A stretch of 64,000 nt of DNA from assembly GCA_902729315.2 (NCBI GenBank), contig LR746268.1, positions 3,155,501 through 3,219,500 on the forward strand, in the 5' to 3' direction. This stretch comes from Spirodela intermedia (Eukaryota > Streptophyta > Magnoliopsida > Alismatales > Araceae). Below the pieces are notes generated by a model. The model saw nothing but the letters and a program-made list of their open reading frames with translations, ran no database searches and was not told the origin of the DNA. Below, piece after piece: positions 49,404 to 62,853 of this stretch (position 1 is its first letter; each line of letters begins with the position of its first letter). Made by a program: the position numbers and the translations under genes.

Positions 49404-52108
49404 ATTGTTCCAACCTTATTCTCTTTATGGCACCTCGTCAAATAGAATATAGAGTGGAAAGTATGGAAAAGGATCTAAATGAGCTCCATGATCAATTCTA
49501 CTATATTCTAGAGGTGGACGCTTGCAATAAATAATGTTTCAATAGCTTGGAGGGTATTCTGTCACAAATTCGACAATCACTTTCTAGGAGTTATTGGAGG
49601 AAGAGGGATATGATTAGTGAATCCTTCCATTCTTAGGATAATAATATCATACTCCTCAAGCTAGAATAATATCAGTGACTTCGCATCAATGACAAGTACT
49701 ACTACAACTCTAAACTTACGACTCACCACTTCAAATTACTAGTTTTCTCTAGAACTAACCCACATGGGTGGTTATATCAAGCTGAGCTATATTTTTCTTT
49801 CCACCATCTATTTATTAGTGATGATGAGGCACTTCAGTAGTTCTATTGGATTGAATGTAATCAATTGTTCATAAGTTGGAATGATTTCCATCAAAAACTT
49901 ATGAAATATTTTAAAAAATCCTCACAAGGAACACTACAATAATAATTATTCAATCTTCAACAACACCATTTAGTCATAGAATATCATTGAGATTTTATAC
50001 TCATATTGGGTGTGGTAACAAATCTCTCCATTGATGTCATATAAAATATTTTTCTCAAAGGTTTTAAACTTGATATTTGAGCAAAAGTCACTCTTCTTCA
50101 CCCCCATTGAACTTTTGAATATTCTACAAATCTTCGTAGTGCAAAAGAACAAAATCTTCTTCTAAATTAGAGGTCACCACATTCTTTTCCTATAAATATC
50201 ACATGAACATTTCCCTCCAAAATAAATAATCTTATCAACCTAGACCTACAAAGATTGTTCCTCCACCCCAACAACCACAGTCCATATCATTTGCACAACG
50301 AATGACTCTTTTTATTTATGTTAATTATGAACATTGACGAGTCAAAGGCCTATGTTTTGCTTGTAAATAAAAGTTCACCCCTAGTCATAAGTTCTAAAAA
50401 GAATTATTGATTATGGTCATTGAGGATAAATTAGATTCAAATCATTCTCATAGCATTGTCTTGACTAACACTATTAACGAAAGGATCAAACTCTCACTCA
50501 ATTCAATAATTTAAGAGCTTGATTGACTCTCAAGATGTCAAGATCCTCATTGATAGTGAAGTAACTCATAACTTCATCTCTATTGATTTAGTAGAAGAGC
50601 TCAAACTTCACACTCAAAGTACACCTCAATTCGGAATTCTCATAACAATAGAGACATCTATCTTATGTTAAGGGCTATATTTGGGCATCACTCTTCTCAT
50701 CCAATCTTTTACAGTTCACAAGGATTTGTTACTCATCTAGTTGAGATATGTGGACTATATCTTAGGGATGTAATGGCTCTAAGCATTACGCAAAATTGAA
50801 TATGATTACCAAAATCTCCTCATAAGTTTTATGATTGGCTCTATACAAGTTGAACTTTGAAGCAATCTCCATCTAGCCAAAGTTGAAATTTCTTTAAAGT
50901 CTACGACAAAGGAGCTTGTGACTACTCGAGGCCATATGGTCAAATTACAACACCTTTCCACTACATAAGTAGTAGTCAACACCCAAGACAACAATCTAAA
51001 CAATCTTGAACTTACTATATTCTTGCAATCACGACTCCTCAAGTCTTTGTGAGACCCTTGGGCCTTCCTCCTCAATGTGAAGTAGATCACACCATTCATC
51101 TCTTCTTAAATACACTGTCAGTATTAGTTCAGCCTTGTCGTTATTCATAGATCTAAAGATGGAGATTAAACACCTTGCTAATGAAATGTGTGCCAAATGT
51201 ATTATTCAACCTTCTTCTAGCCCATTTTTAGGCCCAATTATATTGGTTAAGAACAAGGATGGTAGTTGATGATTTTATTTAGATTATTGTGCATTAAATC
51301 ATGCCATTACGTCAAACAAATTGCTCATACCTTGAGTAGATGAACTTCTTGATGAACTATATGGAGCATCTCTTTTTTATAAATTTAATTTAAAATTTAA
51401 CTATCACTAAATTTATATGAAGAAAGCTAAGATATCCAAAACAGCCTTATGCACCCATCATGGGCAATATGAATTTAGAGACATGTCATTTGGCCTTTCC
51501 AATCCTCATGCAACCTTCTAGTCACTTATTAATCACATCTTCAAAAACACCTTGTGTTGTTGTCTTGATATTTTTTAATGAGATATTAATTTATGTTAAT
51601 GAGGAAGAAACACATTAGACTCACCTCATTCGAGTCTTCTTTATTCTTCAAGAGCATCATCTTTATATCAACTCTAAGAAATATAAGTTTGGCTTGTCAT
51701 CAATCGATTATTTAGGTTATATTATTTTGATTTAAGATGTTGTCATGGATCAATCTAAGATTGACGATATTCAACAATGGCATGCACACACTATCAAGAA
51801 GATTTGTGAATTTTCAAGCCTTATAGGCTATTATTGTTGATTTTTCTATAACGGCAGCACTTTCATACAACCACTCACTCAACTGAAGAAATATTCTTTT
51901 AATTAAGATACAAAGACATCTATGGTATTTGAACACATAAAACTACTCTCCACAACCCCAATTTTGGTACTTCCAAACTTCAACCATCTTTTTGAAATTG
52001 AAGTGGACACATTGGGTTTTGGCACTGGAATAGTCTTCATATAATAGTGCCAACCTATTGCTTATTTCAATTAAGCTCTCTCTTCTCAGCATTGACTTAA
52101 ATTAGCCT

Positions 52109-53394
52109 ATGAATGAGAACTTTTTTTTAAAAAAAGGTTGTTTATTATATTCTAAAAAACACTAATACATCATTCATCATTTTCTTTTACATCCACACCT
52201 AGGTGGGTCAAGCCCACTTCCCTTTTTGAGTTTGATTGGTGATAGTCCACCTCATACCTTCTATTGTTGGCTGGTAGTTTGGCTGGTCTACTCAAGTTTG
52301 AGTTAGACTAGCATCCGCTGGTCTAGCTCCTTTCTCTCCTAATGAGCTTGTTAGGGGATTCACCCTACTTCTTCATCACCTCTCTTCTAGCCATATAGAA
52401 TATGCTTCAAAGAGTGTTTTGGACACCTTTCCTTAGCACCTAGTCAAGCACTAGTTTGCCTCATTGGTCTACCTCCGTTTGTGCCCTATCCAAGGGACAT
52501 CCCTCTCTAATTCCACTAGTGTTTTGTTTTTTCTTGTACAATAAAGGCCCAAATAAGTGGGTAGCTTTTACCTCTTCTTTTTTTTTTTTTGCCACCTAGA
52601 TGGATCAAAGAGCAAGGATTTACCAAGGATGAGCTTAAGGTGACATGTTGTGATACTTACCAAGCTTTTCTAATTGCCTTGAGAAGGTTAGGCTTCACCT
52701 CCTCTTTTATCCCACATTTATGGCATATGACAAGCATGTGTGGTTAAGATTAGAATTATCCCCTAACTTGGTCACTTCTTGAATTGTCTAGTCTTCCAAG
52801 AAGTTTCATAATAGGTTGTTCATAAGATAAAGTTCTCCTCTCCGCTTTTCCCCCATTTGAAGTCATCTCTTTTGTTGGGTCTTTTCACTATCGATTTCAT
52901 TTGTGTGTGGGCTCTTCCTCTTTGTCTCGTTATATTCTTTTCCTTGATTTATATTTGATATTGTGGAAGTCCCTCTTCCCTTGCCTAGTTGCCTCATTCT
53001 ATAGGGAAGATCCTCCACAACCTTAATCATTTCATCCTTTTGCTCATGCCCTCCAGTATTTTTCTCGTGATTCATTGGGTCAATTTCATCCTTAATCTGA
53101 TGCTTGGTTCTCTTCCATCTACCTTGAGATTGTATTGTTGTCATCTTGTGATCTTTGTATGTTCATTCTATCATTCTTGTCAATTTCTCTAGTATACCAA
53201 TGTCTGATGTTTGGGAAGTCCCATTTGTTAAGGTTGTAGTACCCTCTGACCTCCCTTGGCAAATCTTACACTATTAGGTATATGTTCTCCCCCTCCCATA
53301 TTGTTCCTTTGGCAAGGGCATATGTTGTTCTATTGCCTTCCCTCACCAAGTGAGAGATGCTTCATACCAAGTTTGTGGACATGAATGAGAACTT
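52109..53394 (-). mobile_element. 5'-truncated LINE nested in the gypsy element
   Basis: Insert 52123-53380 bounded by a perfect 14-bp target duplication, atgaatgagaactt, at 52109-52122 and 53381-53394. A T-run immediately after the left duplication is a poly-A tail on the minus strand. The right end, read on the minus strand, opens in the C-terminal RNase H domain of a plant LINE (ISHLVREGNRTTYALAKGT) and a stop follows soon after; the rest is 3' region with a 93-codon frame (52863-53144, lysine-rich). The gypsy RNase H frame resumes precisely at the duplication (AYE|RELM-type sequence on each side). Target-primed insertion in antisense orientation is the simplest reading. Confidence 0.85.
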
Positions 53395-55100
53395 ATGATT
53401 ATAGTTCTCGTGGTGTTAAAAATGATGTTATTTCTTACTAAGATGAACCTTCATCATTAATACTAATCAAATATTTTCATTTTTACTTGAGAAAAAAAAA
53501 TACTCCAAAATATCAAAAGTGGCTAATCAAATTACTAGGTTCCTAGTTTAAAATCAAGTCCAAGGCTAGTTCAAACAACAACGGAGTAGACACTTTATTT
53601 TATATGCCTCAACTTTCATATTTTACAATTGCTTCATCACCTTATGTGGTGGATTTCACTCAACTATACAAAGATCTCCAATCTCATTTAGGGACTTAGT
53701 ATATTATTCAAGATGTTTCATCATAAAAGTAGGATTAGCCAAATTATTATTTGCACTCAAACCTTCTCTACTACAAGGGATGTATATATATTCCTTCGGA
53801 CTCTACTTTCATCTCAATTATTTTGTATGAATACCATAACATGCCCATCAGAGGGCATTCAAAGTTTTTGTGAATGTACAAACATATTCATCATGATTTT
53901 TACTTACAAAATATAAACAAAATCATCAAGTCTTATGCCAATTAATGTTATATTTGTCAACATAACAAATATTGAGCATTAGCACCAATAGGACTACTTC
54001 AACCTCTTCTCATCCCTTCTCAAATATGAGATGAACTTTCGATAGATTTTATTTAAAGATTGCCACATTCTAAGGGATTCAATATTATACTTGTAGTCTA
54101 TTATGGCCGCATTCTAACTATTTGAGCATGTTCATGCGTGTCTCTTCATTATGACATTTTTTATTACTGCAAATCTTTTCTGCACTTTTTAGAAACATAT
54201 TGTTCATCTTAATGGCTTTCTATCCACCATCATCTCTAATTATGACTGATTCTTTCTCAGTTAGTTATAGAAAGAACTCTTTCATCTCCAAGGCCCCAAG
54301 GTTCATCACAACACAGCATATCATCCACAAACTGATGAACAATTTGAAATCGTGAACAAATGTCTTGAAACTTATTTGAGGTGTATCACATATGATCAAC
54401 CACATACTTGGGCTCATTAACTCTCTTGGGTTGAATATCGATACAACACTACCTTTCACTCTTTATCTAAATTCACACCTTTTCAAATAGTATACAGTCA
54501 TGATCCTCCTCCTCTCATCCACTTTGACTCACAACAAATATTTATAACTTCTCTCAAGTAGTAATTCTAAGACCGTGATCAAGCTCTTCAACAATTGAAA
54601 TATCACCTCAGCACTAAAAGTCATATGAAGCTTCAACATGATAAACATCATTAAGACATCTCATTAAATCTAAGGGATCTTATGTGTCTATACTTACACC
54701 CTTACTATATTCATACTCTCTTTAGGAAATTTAATAAGAAGTTGATTTTATAATATTGTAGGTCATACTAGATTCTCTAGCACATTGGTCTGGTGACATA
54801 TAAGCTCAAGCTTCCCAAGACTTCACATCTACCTCATATTTTACATCTCTTAGCTTCTACAAGCATTGAGAAGTCAACCTCCTAGCCAACTATTACCACC
54901 CTTTCTAGATGCAGATCACATTTGGAGTGTCATTGCAAAATGAGTCTTATAAATATGTGTCACTAAACACAACTAAGGAGTTTCAATTAAATCGTGAGAC
55001 TTGTTAGATGATGAAGCCACGTGAGAGAACATTGAACAAGTTCAACAATAATTTTCTAATTTCAGCCTTGAGGACAATGTTGCTCTCAATGGAGGGGGTA

Positions 55101-55728
55101 TTGATGGGCCTCTTGCAATCCACCATGTCTCATATAAGTAGTCATGCTGATAGCCTCCTCTTCTACCATGATCCCTTCTTGATCCAACAACTATCTGAAG
55201 TTATTCATGGGAGATCATGTAATATTGAGAAGGATAGCAGCTCTTCTCCTCTTCACTATTATATGAGGGTCCATCAAAAAGAGTAGGGTGTGAAGTATCT
55301 AAGAGTGCAAGACCCCTTGAAATGTCTCAAGAGCAACATATTCTCCTTCAATCGAATTATCATTCTTCTTGACAATACATTCATCTCTCTTTCTCTCTCG
55401 AAACATCATGTTCTCTCCCTCTTTGTGTTAGTCGAGTCACTAAAGCTCATGTTCATTGAGTCTCCTTGAGTTCAACTTGTTTTAGCCCATAGTCAAGTCT
55501 CTCTATTTCTCTTCATCATGAGTCATGGTGGAGGTTGGGTGTCCAAGAGTCATTCTCTATCACTAAGTACTATTGTTGGCTACATTATGAATATTATATT
55601 CAGTTGTTCTCTCATGTTTACCTCTCTCTTCCTCTCACGCTCTTGCTTCTCTTATCATTATTAGCAGATGTACACTCTCTCTCCTCTTCCATTGTAATAA
55701 TTGTTGACTCTATTTATGAGTTCTAACA
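55101..55728 (+). repeat. 3' LTR of the gypsy element (long form)
   Basis: Begins (ttgatgggcc) just after the polypurine tract and ends ...tctaaca. About 630 bp, containing CT-rich sequence. It is longer than the 5' copy, so either that copy is deleted or this one carries an insertion at about 55265-55615. Confidence 0.75.
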
Positions 55729-55741
55729 TGGATTTATGTGG

Positions 55742-56194
55742 GTTGCTTACAACAATCACCTAACATGGAGGTATCCAAGAGAAATATATGAATAAAATAT
55801 ATTTCCCCAAGCACCAAAATCATTTTTAGGCTTAGGATCACTTAATAAGCATGATGCATACTTATGGAACATAATGATAATTTTTTATCAATTACTTAAT
55901 ACATTTATTATATTGACTAATTTATAATGTTTATTTAATTTTAAGCTCATAACCAATATTCCTTCAAACTCTACAATGTCATTTAGGAAGTCCATTAAAC
56001 AAGCAGTCCAATGTTTGCCATACAATATAAAAGACAAAACTAAGACTTTCCTAATATATTTTATTTTTAATTTTCAATTAACTAACCTATGAATGTCAAT
56101 GTTGTTAAAAAACTCAAATCTTGTGAATAATAGAATCACACACCCTTCAAGTATCCTACAACCTCTTCTATGTATGCATCTTTTATTGACTATG
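55742..56194. other. AT-rich spacer
   Basis: No feature recognised between the gypsy element and the dispersed repeat. Confidence 0.5.
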
Positions 56195-57160
56195 ACATTA
56201 GCTTGACCTAAGCATTGTATAATAAATCAAATAAATTTAAAATTTATAAAAATAAAAAATATCACTTTTTGAATTTTTATAAATATTTCAAAATAAATAA
56301 ATCCATTATAATTCGGTAAAAGGTTCTAAAAATAGTGAGAAATTTTCAAGTTAATCAAAAGATATAAGATAATATCAAGAAATATTTTAAAATTTTCATC
56401 AAATAATATAATTTTTTAGATAATAATGAAAATAAAATATATTTAAAAATTTACAAAAAAGAGAAATTTAGGTGTGGACTTTGAGATGATGTTAGTGCCC
56501 TAATGAATATGATTTAATTAAAAATAGAATTATGCTTGACAATTCTTATGTAAGTTATTACAAACTAATTAAGTGACTTCATAAGGGTATCTACTTCTTA
56601 TAAATTAGGAGTACTTTAGGTATTAAAATTATTGAAAATCTATCAAGAAGTAGTGGTGTAGGTTTTGTCCCACATTGGTGATTTTTAGAGTTTTAAGACA
56701 AATATATAATAATAAATCTTCCTATAGTCAAGATCGTACTCTTACGTGTATATGACTACGTTTTGCCCCACACTTGACTTGCCACTAGTGACATAAAAAG
56801 AAAGTGCCGTACATATGCCTCATTGACCATTTCTTAACCGTTCATGACTCTACTCAATACTTTTGACCCACTTACAGGTCCAGCTGGCCAAAGATCCCCC
56901 CATTATACTTTTGACTTGTGTGTAGGCCCAACGAACTGGTGGGCCTCTCTTTTTTCTACTTTTTTAATTTTTTATTTTATCTCAAAAATATACTTAGAAA
57001 AATTATATAAATTCACATAAAATCACATAATTAGTCCCAAATTTATATTAACTAATTAAAGAGTAATTTTCTCAATTTAACATAAATATAAGTTTATTTA
57101 TCATGAGTTAAGATATAAAATATATTATTAATAAATTATTAACTCATAATAATGAAGATT
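56195..57160 (+). repeat. Dispersed repeat family, copy 2 (without the insertion)
   Basis: Counterpart of 20490-22145 with the same order of anchor blocks. This copy has only about 134 bp between the ttcttatgtaag and acaaatatataataat anchors. Ends in the hairpin at 57099-57151. Confidence 0.7.
57099..57151. repeat. Inverted repeat (hairpin) in copy 2
   Basis: tatcatgagttaa at 57099-57111 pairs with ttaactcataata at 57139-57151 with one mismatch; loop 27 nt, the same length as in copy 1. Confidence 0.8.
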
Positions 57161-59328
57161 TAAAATATTCCATTTGATTTATCTAATAATTTAACATTTA
57201 AAATTATTATAAATATTTTTTTACTTGTCTAAACTTTCAATAGTACACAATCATGATACAACACCATTGTTATAAACATTTTTAATTAAAGGGACTAAGA
57301 ATATAATTCTATATACTTGTCTTGAATAGTTCTAACTCACATTGCTTAAAAAGTCAATATTCCAACCATTTCTCTATCCTTATGCACAATAAATTCTCAT
57401 CCCCAAGACCTTATGCCAATTATGTTTTTGTCCTTGATGTATGGCAAGATATTAGGTCTCTTGGCAAGAATGTCTTAGAGATTCACTAAATACATGTGAT
57501 GTCTTCTTAATTCCATTCATAACTCATCATATGCATGGCTAGGAGTATCATGCAAAACTTTCATTACAAGAAACTAAATAGGTACAACACCCTACGTCAT
57601 CATTTTTCTTTTAGATTTGAGGATTCTCAATTGGTTCACTTCTAAATTTACAAAGTACTTTGAACAACACAAATACTTGCAATAAATTAGAAACAATTAT
57701 TCTTAGGGTGTTGAGTTATGAAGTTTCAAGTATCAAACTAAAAATTAAATTCCAAACATTTAACTCATTTTAATTGTAAATAATTAGTCAATATTACATA
57801 ATTATGTACATGTCCTCTTGTATCATACCATCTAATTCATAGTCATGATGCACATTTTTATTTTATTTAAAAATTTATGTACCACCCACGAGTTATAATA
57901 AATTAGGTGAATATTTTCCAATCTATTAACATCATGTTTGACATATTATACATAAATATATTTTGATTAAACATGTATTAGCATCAGGATTTAAGCACAA
58001 TACGACTGTGGGAAACCTTTGCACTGATATTTCAAGCTACATGTCTACTAGTATGAATTTAACTTTAACAAAGCCCATGGAAACTTTGCTGGGAGAATAA
58101 CATAATGTAATTGAGAAATTCACCCTCAAGCATTTTTTATTCAGCATATGGCATCATTGGGTTTGAGATTAACTTTTTGGTACCCACAAGGAGGTTGGAG
58201 GTGTGAAAGAATCTTTTCCGGCATCCATTCCTGCTGAACAACTAAAAACCTGTCATTCTAGGCATTCGTCCAACAACCAGTAATATCATCTTAGAGCAAC
58301 ACTCACTGACTGAATCACCAAAATTTATGTCGTCAATGGTCAATATTTATATGGCAATGGTTCCAACAGGGATAGCTGCCCCAAAAAATTTTCATTCTCC
58401 CAATAAAGAGTCCAATATTTTTTTGTCTCCCAGGAGCTTGCCCTCCCTTCAAGTTGTCAAAGGCTTTCATGAGTTCGTTTTCTTATTACCTCCATTTGTC
58501 TAGTCATGTGGCTTACAGGGGACTTGATCTGAGCAATTTATTTCCCCAATATGGAGAATTCGTTCAATGCGAGTTTAGCTTGTAGTTAATTCATAATAGT
58601 CTCCAACCAAACTTCTTCAGAAGTGATGGCACACTTTTGTGAGGGAAAGAATGAAATACTCTTAAAATATAAAGGAATAATATAAATATACTTATTGCAG
58701 AACAAGGACTCAGAACAGGAATTAAAGCAGGGGACTGGACAGGCGAAAAAAGAGGAAGGAATTACAGAGGAAAAGCTGAGAAAATTGGAGGAAAAAGGGT
58801 AATCACATATCCAGATCTGGTTCTCAGCAATATTTCAGGACCCAGTACTAGAATAATCCGCCATCATCTTGAACTGCAGTGATTTGATGCTTTCTTGAGC
58901 AATAGCAACAACGGTAGCAATATTCATAGCAACAACCAAGGATTCCCTGTGCACCCTTGTGAAGCGGGCCTGTACAAACTAAGGCTTCAAAGGGGGTCTC
59001 ACTTGGAGACCGTTATCAGGGTCTCTATAAACTCACTTGGAGACCTTGCATAAGATGGGTCTCGAGCAGTGCAATGAGCCATGATCTTATAATAAAATAA
59101 TTTTGATTCAATTCATCTGTGTTGACACAAATAATGACTGTCAATCACATTTCTTTCTCTTTCTCTCTCTCTCTATCTATCTATCTATCCATCTCATCTC
59201 TTTTGCCCAGTTTATACCTTTACATAAATTCTGGGGGATGAGGGGGACCAAACCATTTCATTGAGGAGCTCAAGAGAAGAAAATGGGAAGGAATGGAGCC
59301 GGCCAGATCAACAGCAATAGGGCTCACC
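57161..59328. other. Spacer with possible gag-like fragment; SPPA 3' region
   Basis: AT-rich to 58.1 kb. On the minus strand about 58360-58680 gives broken, gag-like peptide pieces (KSPVSHMTRQMEVIRKR) suggesting a retroelement fragment; weak. 59150-59193 is a CT/CTAT microsatellite. 59200-59328 is probably the SPPA 3' UTR. Confidence 0.4.
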
Positions 59329-62300
59329 TTACAGGGAGCTTATGCAGTCCTTTATCAGCCCAATGATTGGAGACCCTTCCGAAGAATCCTCCAGCCTCTC
59401 AAAGAGGATCCCATCCACTCTGGCCTGGACTCCAGAGGACCCAAGTTCTTGCAGCACCTCCTTCACTGTCTTCTCCAATCCAAACAGGGACTGTCCAAAG
59501 CCGGTCACTATTTCTGGCAATGATGGTGAGCGCCTCGATACCTCCACCAGTTTCACCTGTTTGGGGAGAGGGAAACCAGACAGAAAGATTTCAAATAACT
59601 TACAATAAGACACATGAATCCTACGATTTCATTAAGATTACGAAGGCTCCAAAGTTGGATGCCAGGGTTTGGCATCCCAATTGAGAGAGAAAGAGGGGCT
59701 TTAGAATTTAGAGAGAGAGAGAGAGAGAGAACTGAGGCTAGGCTGGGTTCCCCTGTTTCCCTTGGCTATTGCTGCACATGAAATGCTTGCAGGGTCTCTA
59801 AGAATGCAGAAGTCAAATCTGTGAGTTCTAAGACTTTTTTTTTCCCTCTTTAGCAAGCATAACAGCTCCAATGGAGAGATTGATACATAATCGAAAAAGA
59901 GATAGGCTTGACCTGACTATCTTGGGGAATGTCAGCCTTCTGCTTAGCAATTGCAACAGCTCGAGAAAAACCACCAATGGCATCAACTAAACCTCGGGAA
60001 GCCGCATCTCCACCACTCCACACCCTTCCTTGTGCGACTGTTTCCATCTGATCCACCTGTCATTGGATGGTACGGGTTGGGAGGGGCATCAGGGAATGCA
60101 AAGAAAACAATAGAACAATACAATAACGAGGTACATACTGTCATTGATCTTGAGGAGGCAGCCTTGTCTCGAAATCGGATATAGGCATCCTGCGCAGATT
60201 TTGCAAAGAGTTCGGCTTCATCTTGACTGCAAGAGAAATTGATCCCTTTCTCAAAATCAAAGATATAAACAGTAAAGGCCAAAATACACTATAAAATTGA
60301 TAACTCGTTACGCAACAGCATTGATGGCTTAACAATGCCAAAAGCCAGATGCCAGAAATGAAGTAACCTTTGTTATAACATAATTTGGCCATTTATCAAA
60401 TAAGGTTAGCTAATTAGGGAGGCAAATAAGGTCAATTTAAGACACCATAATGAATCAATGTTATCAAGTACCCGTCATCCAGTATTTTTAAGGAATTAAT
60501 GCCGTTAAACGTCTAGCCAGCTGTAAACATAAGTTAAACTTGCAAGACAGCGTCAACTCCACCTTATAAGCACCCAATATAACAACAGTGCTCTCTGACT
60601 GGACTTGAGATAAATTTAGTGAGCAGAATCCAAGCGTAGCCCATATGGAGGGTCTGGAGGGTTTTAGGGGGGCTCTGATGAAAATTACTACAAGATTTTA
60701 TCCACCATAGAGACGATTGATTTTAGGGCACAGAACCTGAATTATCTCACACTGTGAAAGACTAAAGGGAGCAGAAAATATTCATGTCGTCTAAATATCC
60801 TTCAATTTAAAATGGAAATTTTATATGCCTTTTTTTATGAATTAAAAGAAAAATAAACTGCTAGATGATTGGGATTGGCTAAAGAATTCGGCTGATTTGT
60901 TTTGGAGTGAAACTTTTCACAGAGGTGGAAAAAGGGAGGTAAAGCATGAAATGGTCCAAGCCATAATGAGGATGGCGTATGGAGTTCACCTGGTCTAGCA
61001 TAGCTTTTACTTCTTTTCTTTCTAGTCCTACCTCTTCCTCTGGTCCTACTACCCTAGTCAGAAACGTACAGGGCACTCTGCCTCAGGAATCTCCTTCGCC
61101 CTTCCTCAAAATGCAGAGTTAGGTTGAGTCAAATGACTCAGCAGATTTTCTATCCAGGAACCTTGTTCTGACATAATTCGTTCATTTTCTTCCCATCGCC
61201 ACCTTCATTAATCTCACTCTCCCTCACTCTGCGGCTCCATCAATCTTTTACTAGCTTCAAAAACATCTTAAATCCATTTAATTTCCAAGATAACAAAAAC
61301 ACAACTGAAATAGGAAGACTTATTTCTGGAATCTTAAAATCCAAATTCTTTCTTTTGAAGTGAACTCCTTGTTTAAACACCACTTCCTTCAGTGTCTGAG
61401 TGATCAACATAAAAGTCACTCAGCAATATTTTGGCAGTTTCCTGCCCGCTTTCTGGTTTCAAACATCTAAGACACTGGTTTTTGGCGATTGGCACAGCCC
61501 TACTCCAGGCGGGTGCCAGCATCTTGATTTATTTCTCTTATTTGTCATATTTATATTGATTTCCCATTGAACATGGACTCATACCGAATAAATGACAAAT
61601 TGAGATGTTGAAATATTATGATTTTCCATTAGACCACGAGAGGCCTATTAACGCAAGTAAAACATGTATCACAACTCAATTACTGAAGAGGAAACGTTAG
61701 TGGCTCAGCGCTCCACCTCACAAATCTCATGCCACTTCAATTTGCATTGAGACCCACGAGATTTGAAGTGGTTGAGTACCTGAAAGGGCGCTGCTCAGCA
61801 ACTTGGAGCTCGGCATATTTTCCCCTAGATATAATTTCCTTATTGAAACCAATCATTTCATATAGTTTTTGTAAACTGAACTTTCCTGTAAACAAAAGCC
61901 TCCATCACATGAACTGTTTAAAACATAAATAATTGGAACAAAAGAATAATACGTGTACAAGTAGATTATGTGAGACAAACAGCTTTCCTGATCAGTTCTA
62001 AACAGTCACAAATTTTCCGGTTAATATAGGCAATTTCTGCGAAATCAGGAGGGGTGGATGCGCCAATTCGCAATAAAATAAATACAAAACGTGCATTACA
62101 TGTATTTTTGAGAAAAGGAAAAACCAACGGAATTTTAAACCTTTCCCATATACTATTCTCATCTATGTTAAAATTAAGCTGCAGCAGAGAGCACAAGCAA
62201 ACAGTTGCTGGCAATAGCAGACATTTTTTCTCCCTCCTGTTCTCAGTCATTCTTTTCACCTCCTGCTGTTATTATAACTAGTCATCTCTTCTTACTCTTC

Positions 62301-62853
62301 TTCCTGTTTTCCAGTTTTTTTTTTCGCTCAAAGGGCCATGTCGGAGGCCCAGCCACCTCAGAACTAGCTGATCAACGTGAGATTAATCAATTTTCAGATG
62401 AATCTTTCTTTCAAAGGGAATTAAGGTCCACCACTTGAAACTCAAACAACGAATATCTAAGGTTCACACAGTACAAAATCAAGTTCTGCTAGTCTATTGA
62501 TTGAATAAATCATTCCCATTTTCTCATTCTGGGATGCAAAAATAAATCACAAAGTCGTGCTATAATTCAAAATATTAGCATATAATTTGAAAAATACAAT
62601 GTAAAAATAAATAAGGGAATGAACTACTCTGTTCTCGTTCAATTATAGCACTATAAACAAGTCTTTTCAATCTAATCTAGTTGAATAAAATTACTTGCCT
62701 GTAACCACTCCAATTGAACCTGTCAAGGTGAGCTTTTCAGCCACAATTGTTCCTGCTCCCATAGCCATGTAGTAACCTCCACTTGCAGCAACATCTGACA
62801 TTGAAGCAACAACAGGTTTTGAGGCAGCAAGAAGTTTGATCTCCCTCCACATC
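59329..62853 (-). CDS. SPPA: Signal peptide peptidase A (SPPA, protease IV), chloroplast; 5' partial
   Basis: Plant SppA, a light-induced thylakoid-associated serine protease of family S49. Five C-terminal exons in transcript order: 62699-62853, 61780-61885, 60139-60226, 59913-60056, 59329-59556, phases 1/2/0/0 consistent, giving about 239 residues. First exon MWREIKLLAASKPVVASM...AASGGYYMAMGAG contains the conserved nucleophile serine (AASGGYY) and ends LTLTGSIGVVT. The next gives GKFSLQKLYEMIGFNKEII, then QDEAELFAKSAQDAY, GRVWSGGDAASRGLVDAIGG, and a final exon ending LIKDCISSL. The intron after the first exon has a GC donor (acag|gcaagt). The exon that should encode IDSPGGDALAS is not in 62854-64000, so it and the N-terminal half with the catalytic lysine lie beyond the right edge after an intron of at least 1.1 kb. 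Confidence 0.93.
59710..59731. repeat. (GA)n microsatellite in an SPPA intron
   Basis: About 22 bp of GA repeats in the last intron. Confidence 0.9.

Larger units (their letters stand above)
49118..55741 (+). mobile_element. Decayed Ty3/gypsy LTR retrotransposon
   Basis: Order on the plus strand: 5' LTR about 49129-49390; degenerate primer-binding site (ttagtattagagc, 49391-49403) resembling the initiator-Met tRNA site; gag from about 49427 (MAPRQIEYRVESMEKDL); aspartic-protease-like stretch near 50520-50640 (LIDSEVTHNFIS); reverse transcriptase about 51140-51770 (PFLGPIILVKNKDGS, VDELLDELYGASLFYK, HHGQYEF, MSFGLSNP); RNase H about 51940-52122 continuing at 53395-53620; integrase about 53930-54540 (FNIILVVYYGRI, LFHLQGPKVHHNTAYHP); polypurine tract ggaggggg at 55091-55098; 3' LTR about 55101-55728. 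The pol order RT-RNase H-integrase assigns it to Ty3/gypsy. Dozens of stops and frameshifts make it inactive. An 11-bp direct repeat (gatttatgtgg) flanks it at 49118-49128 and 55731-55741. A LINE fragment interrupts RNase H. Confidence 0.85.
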
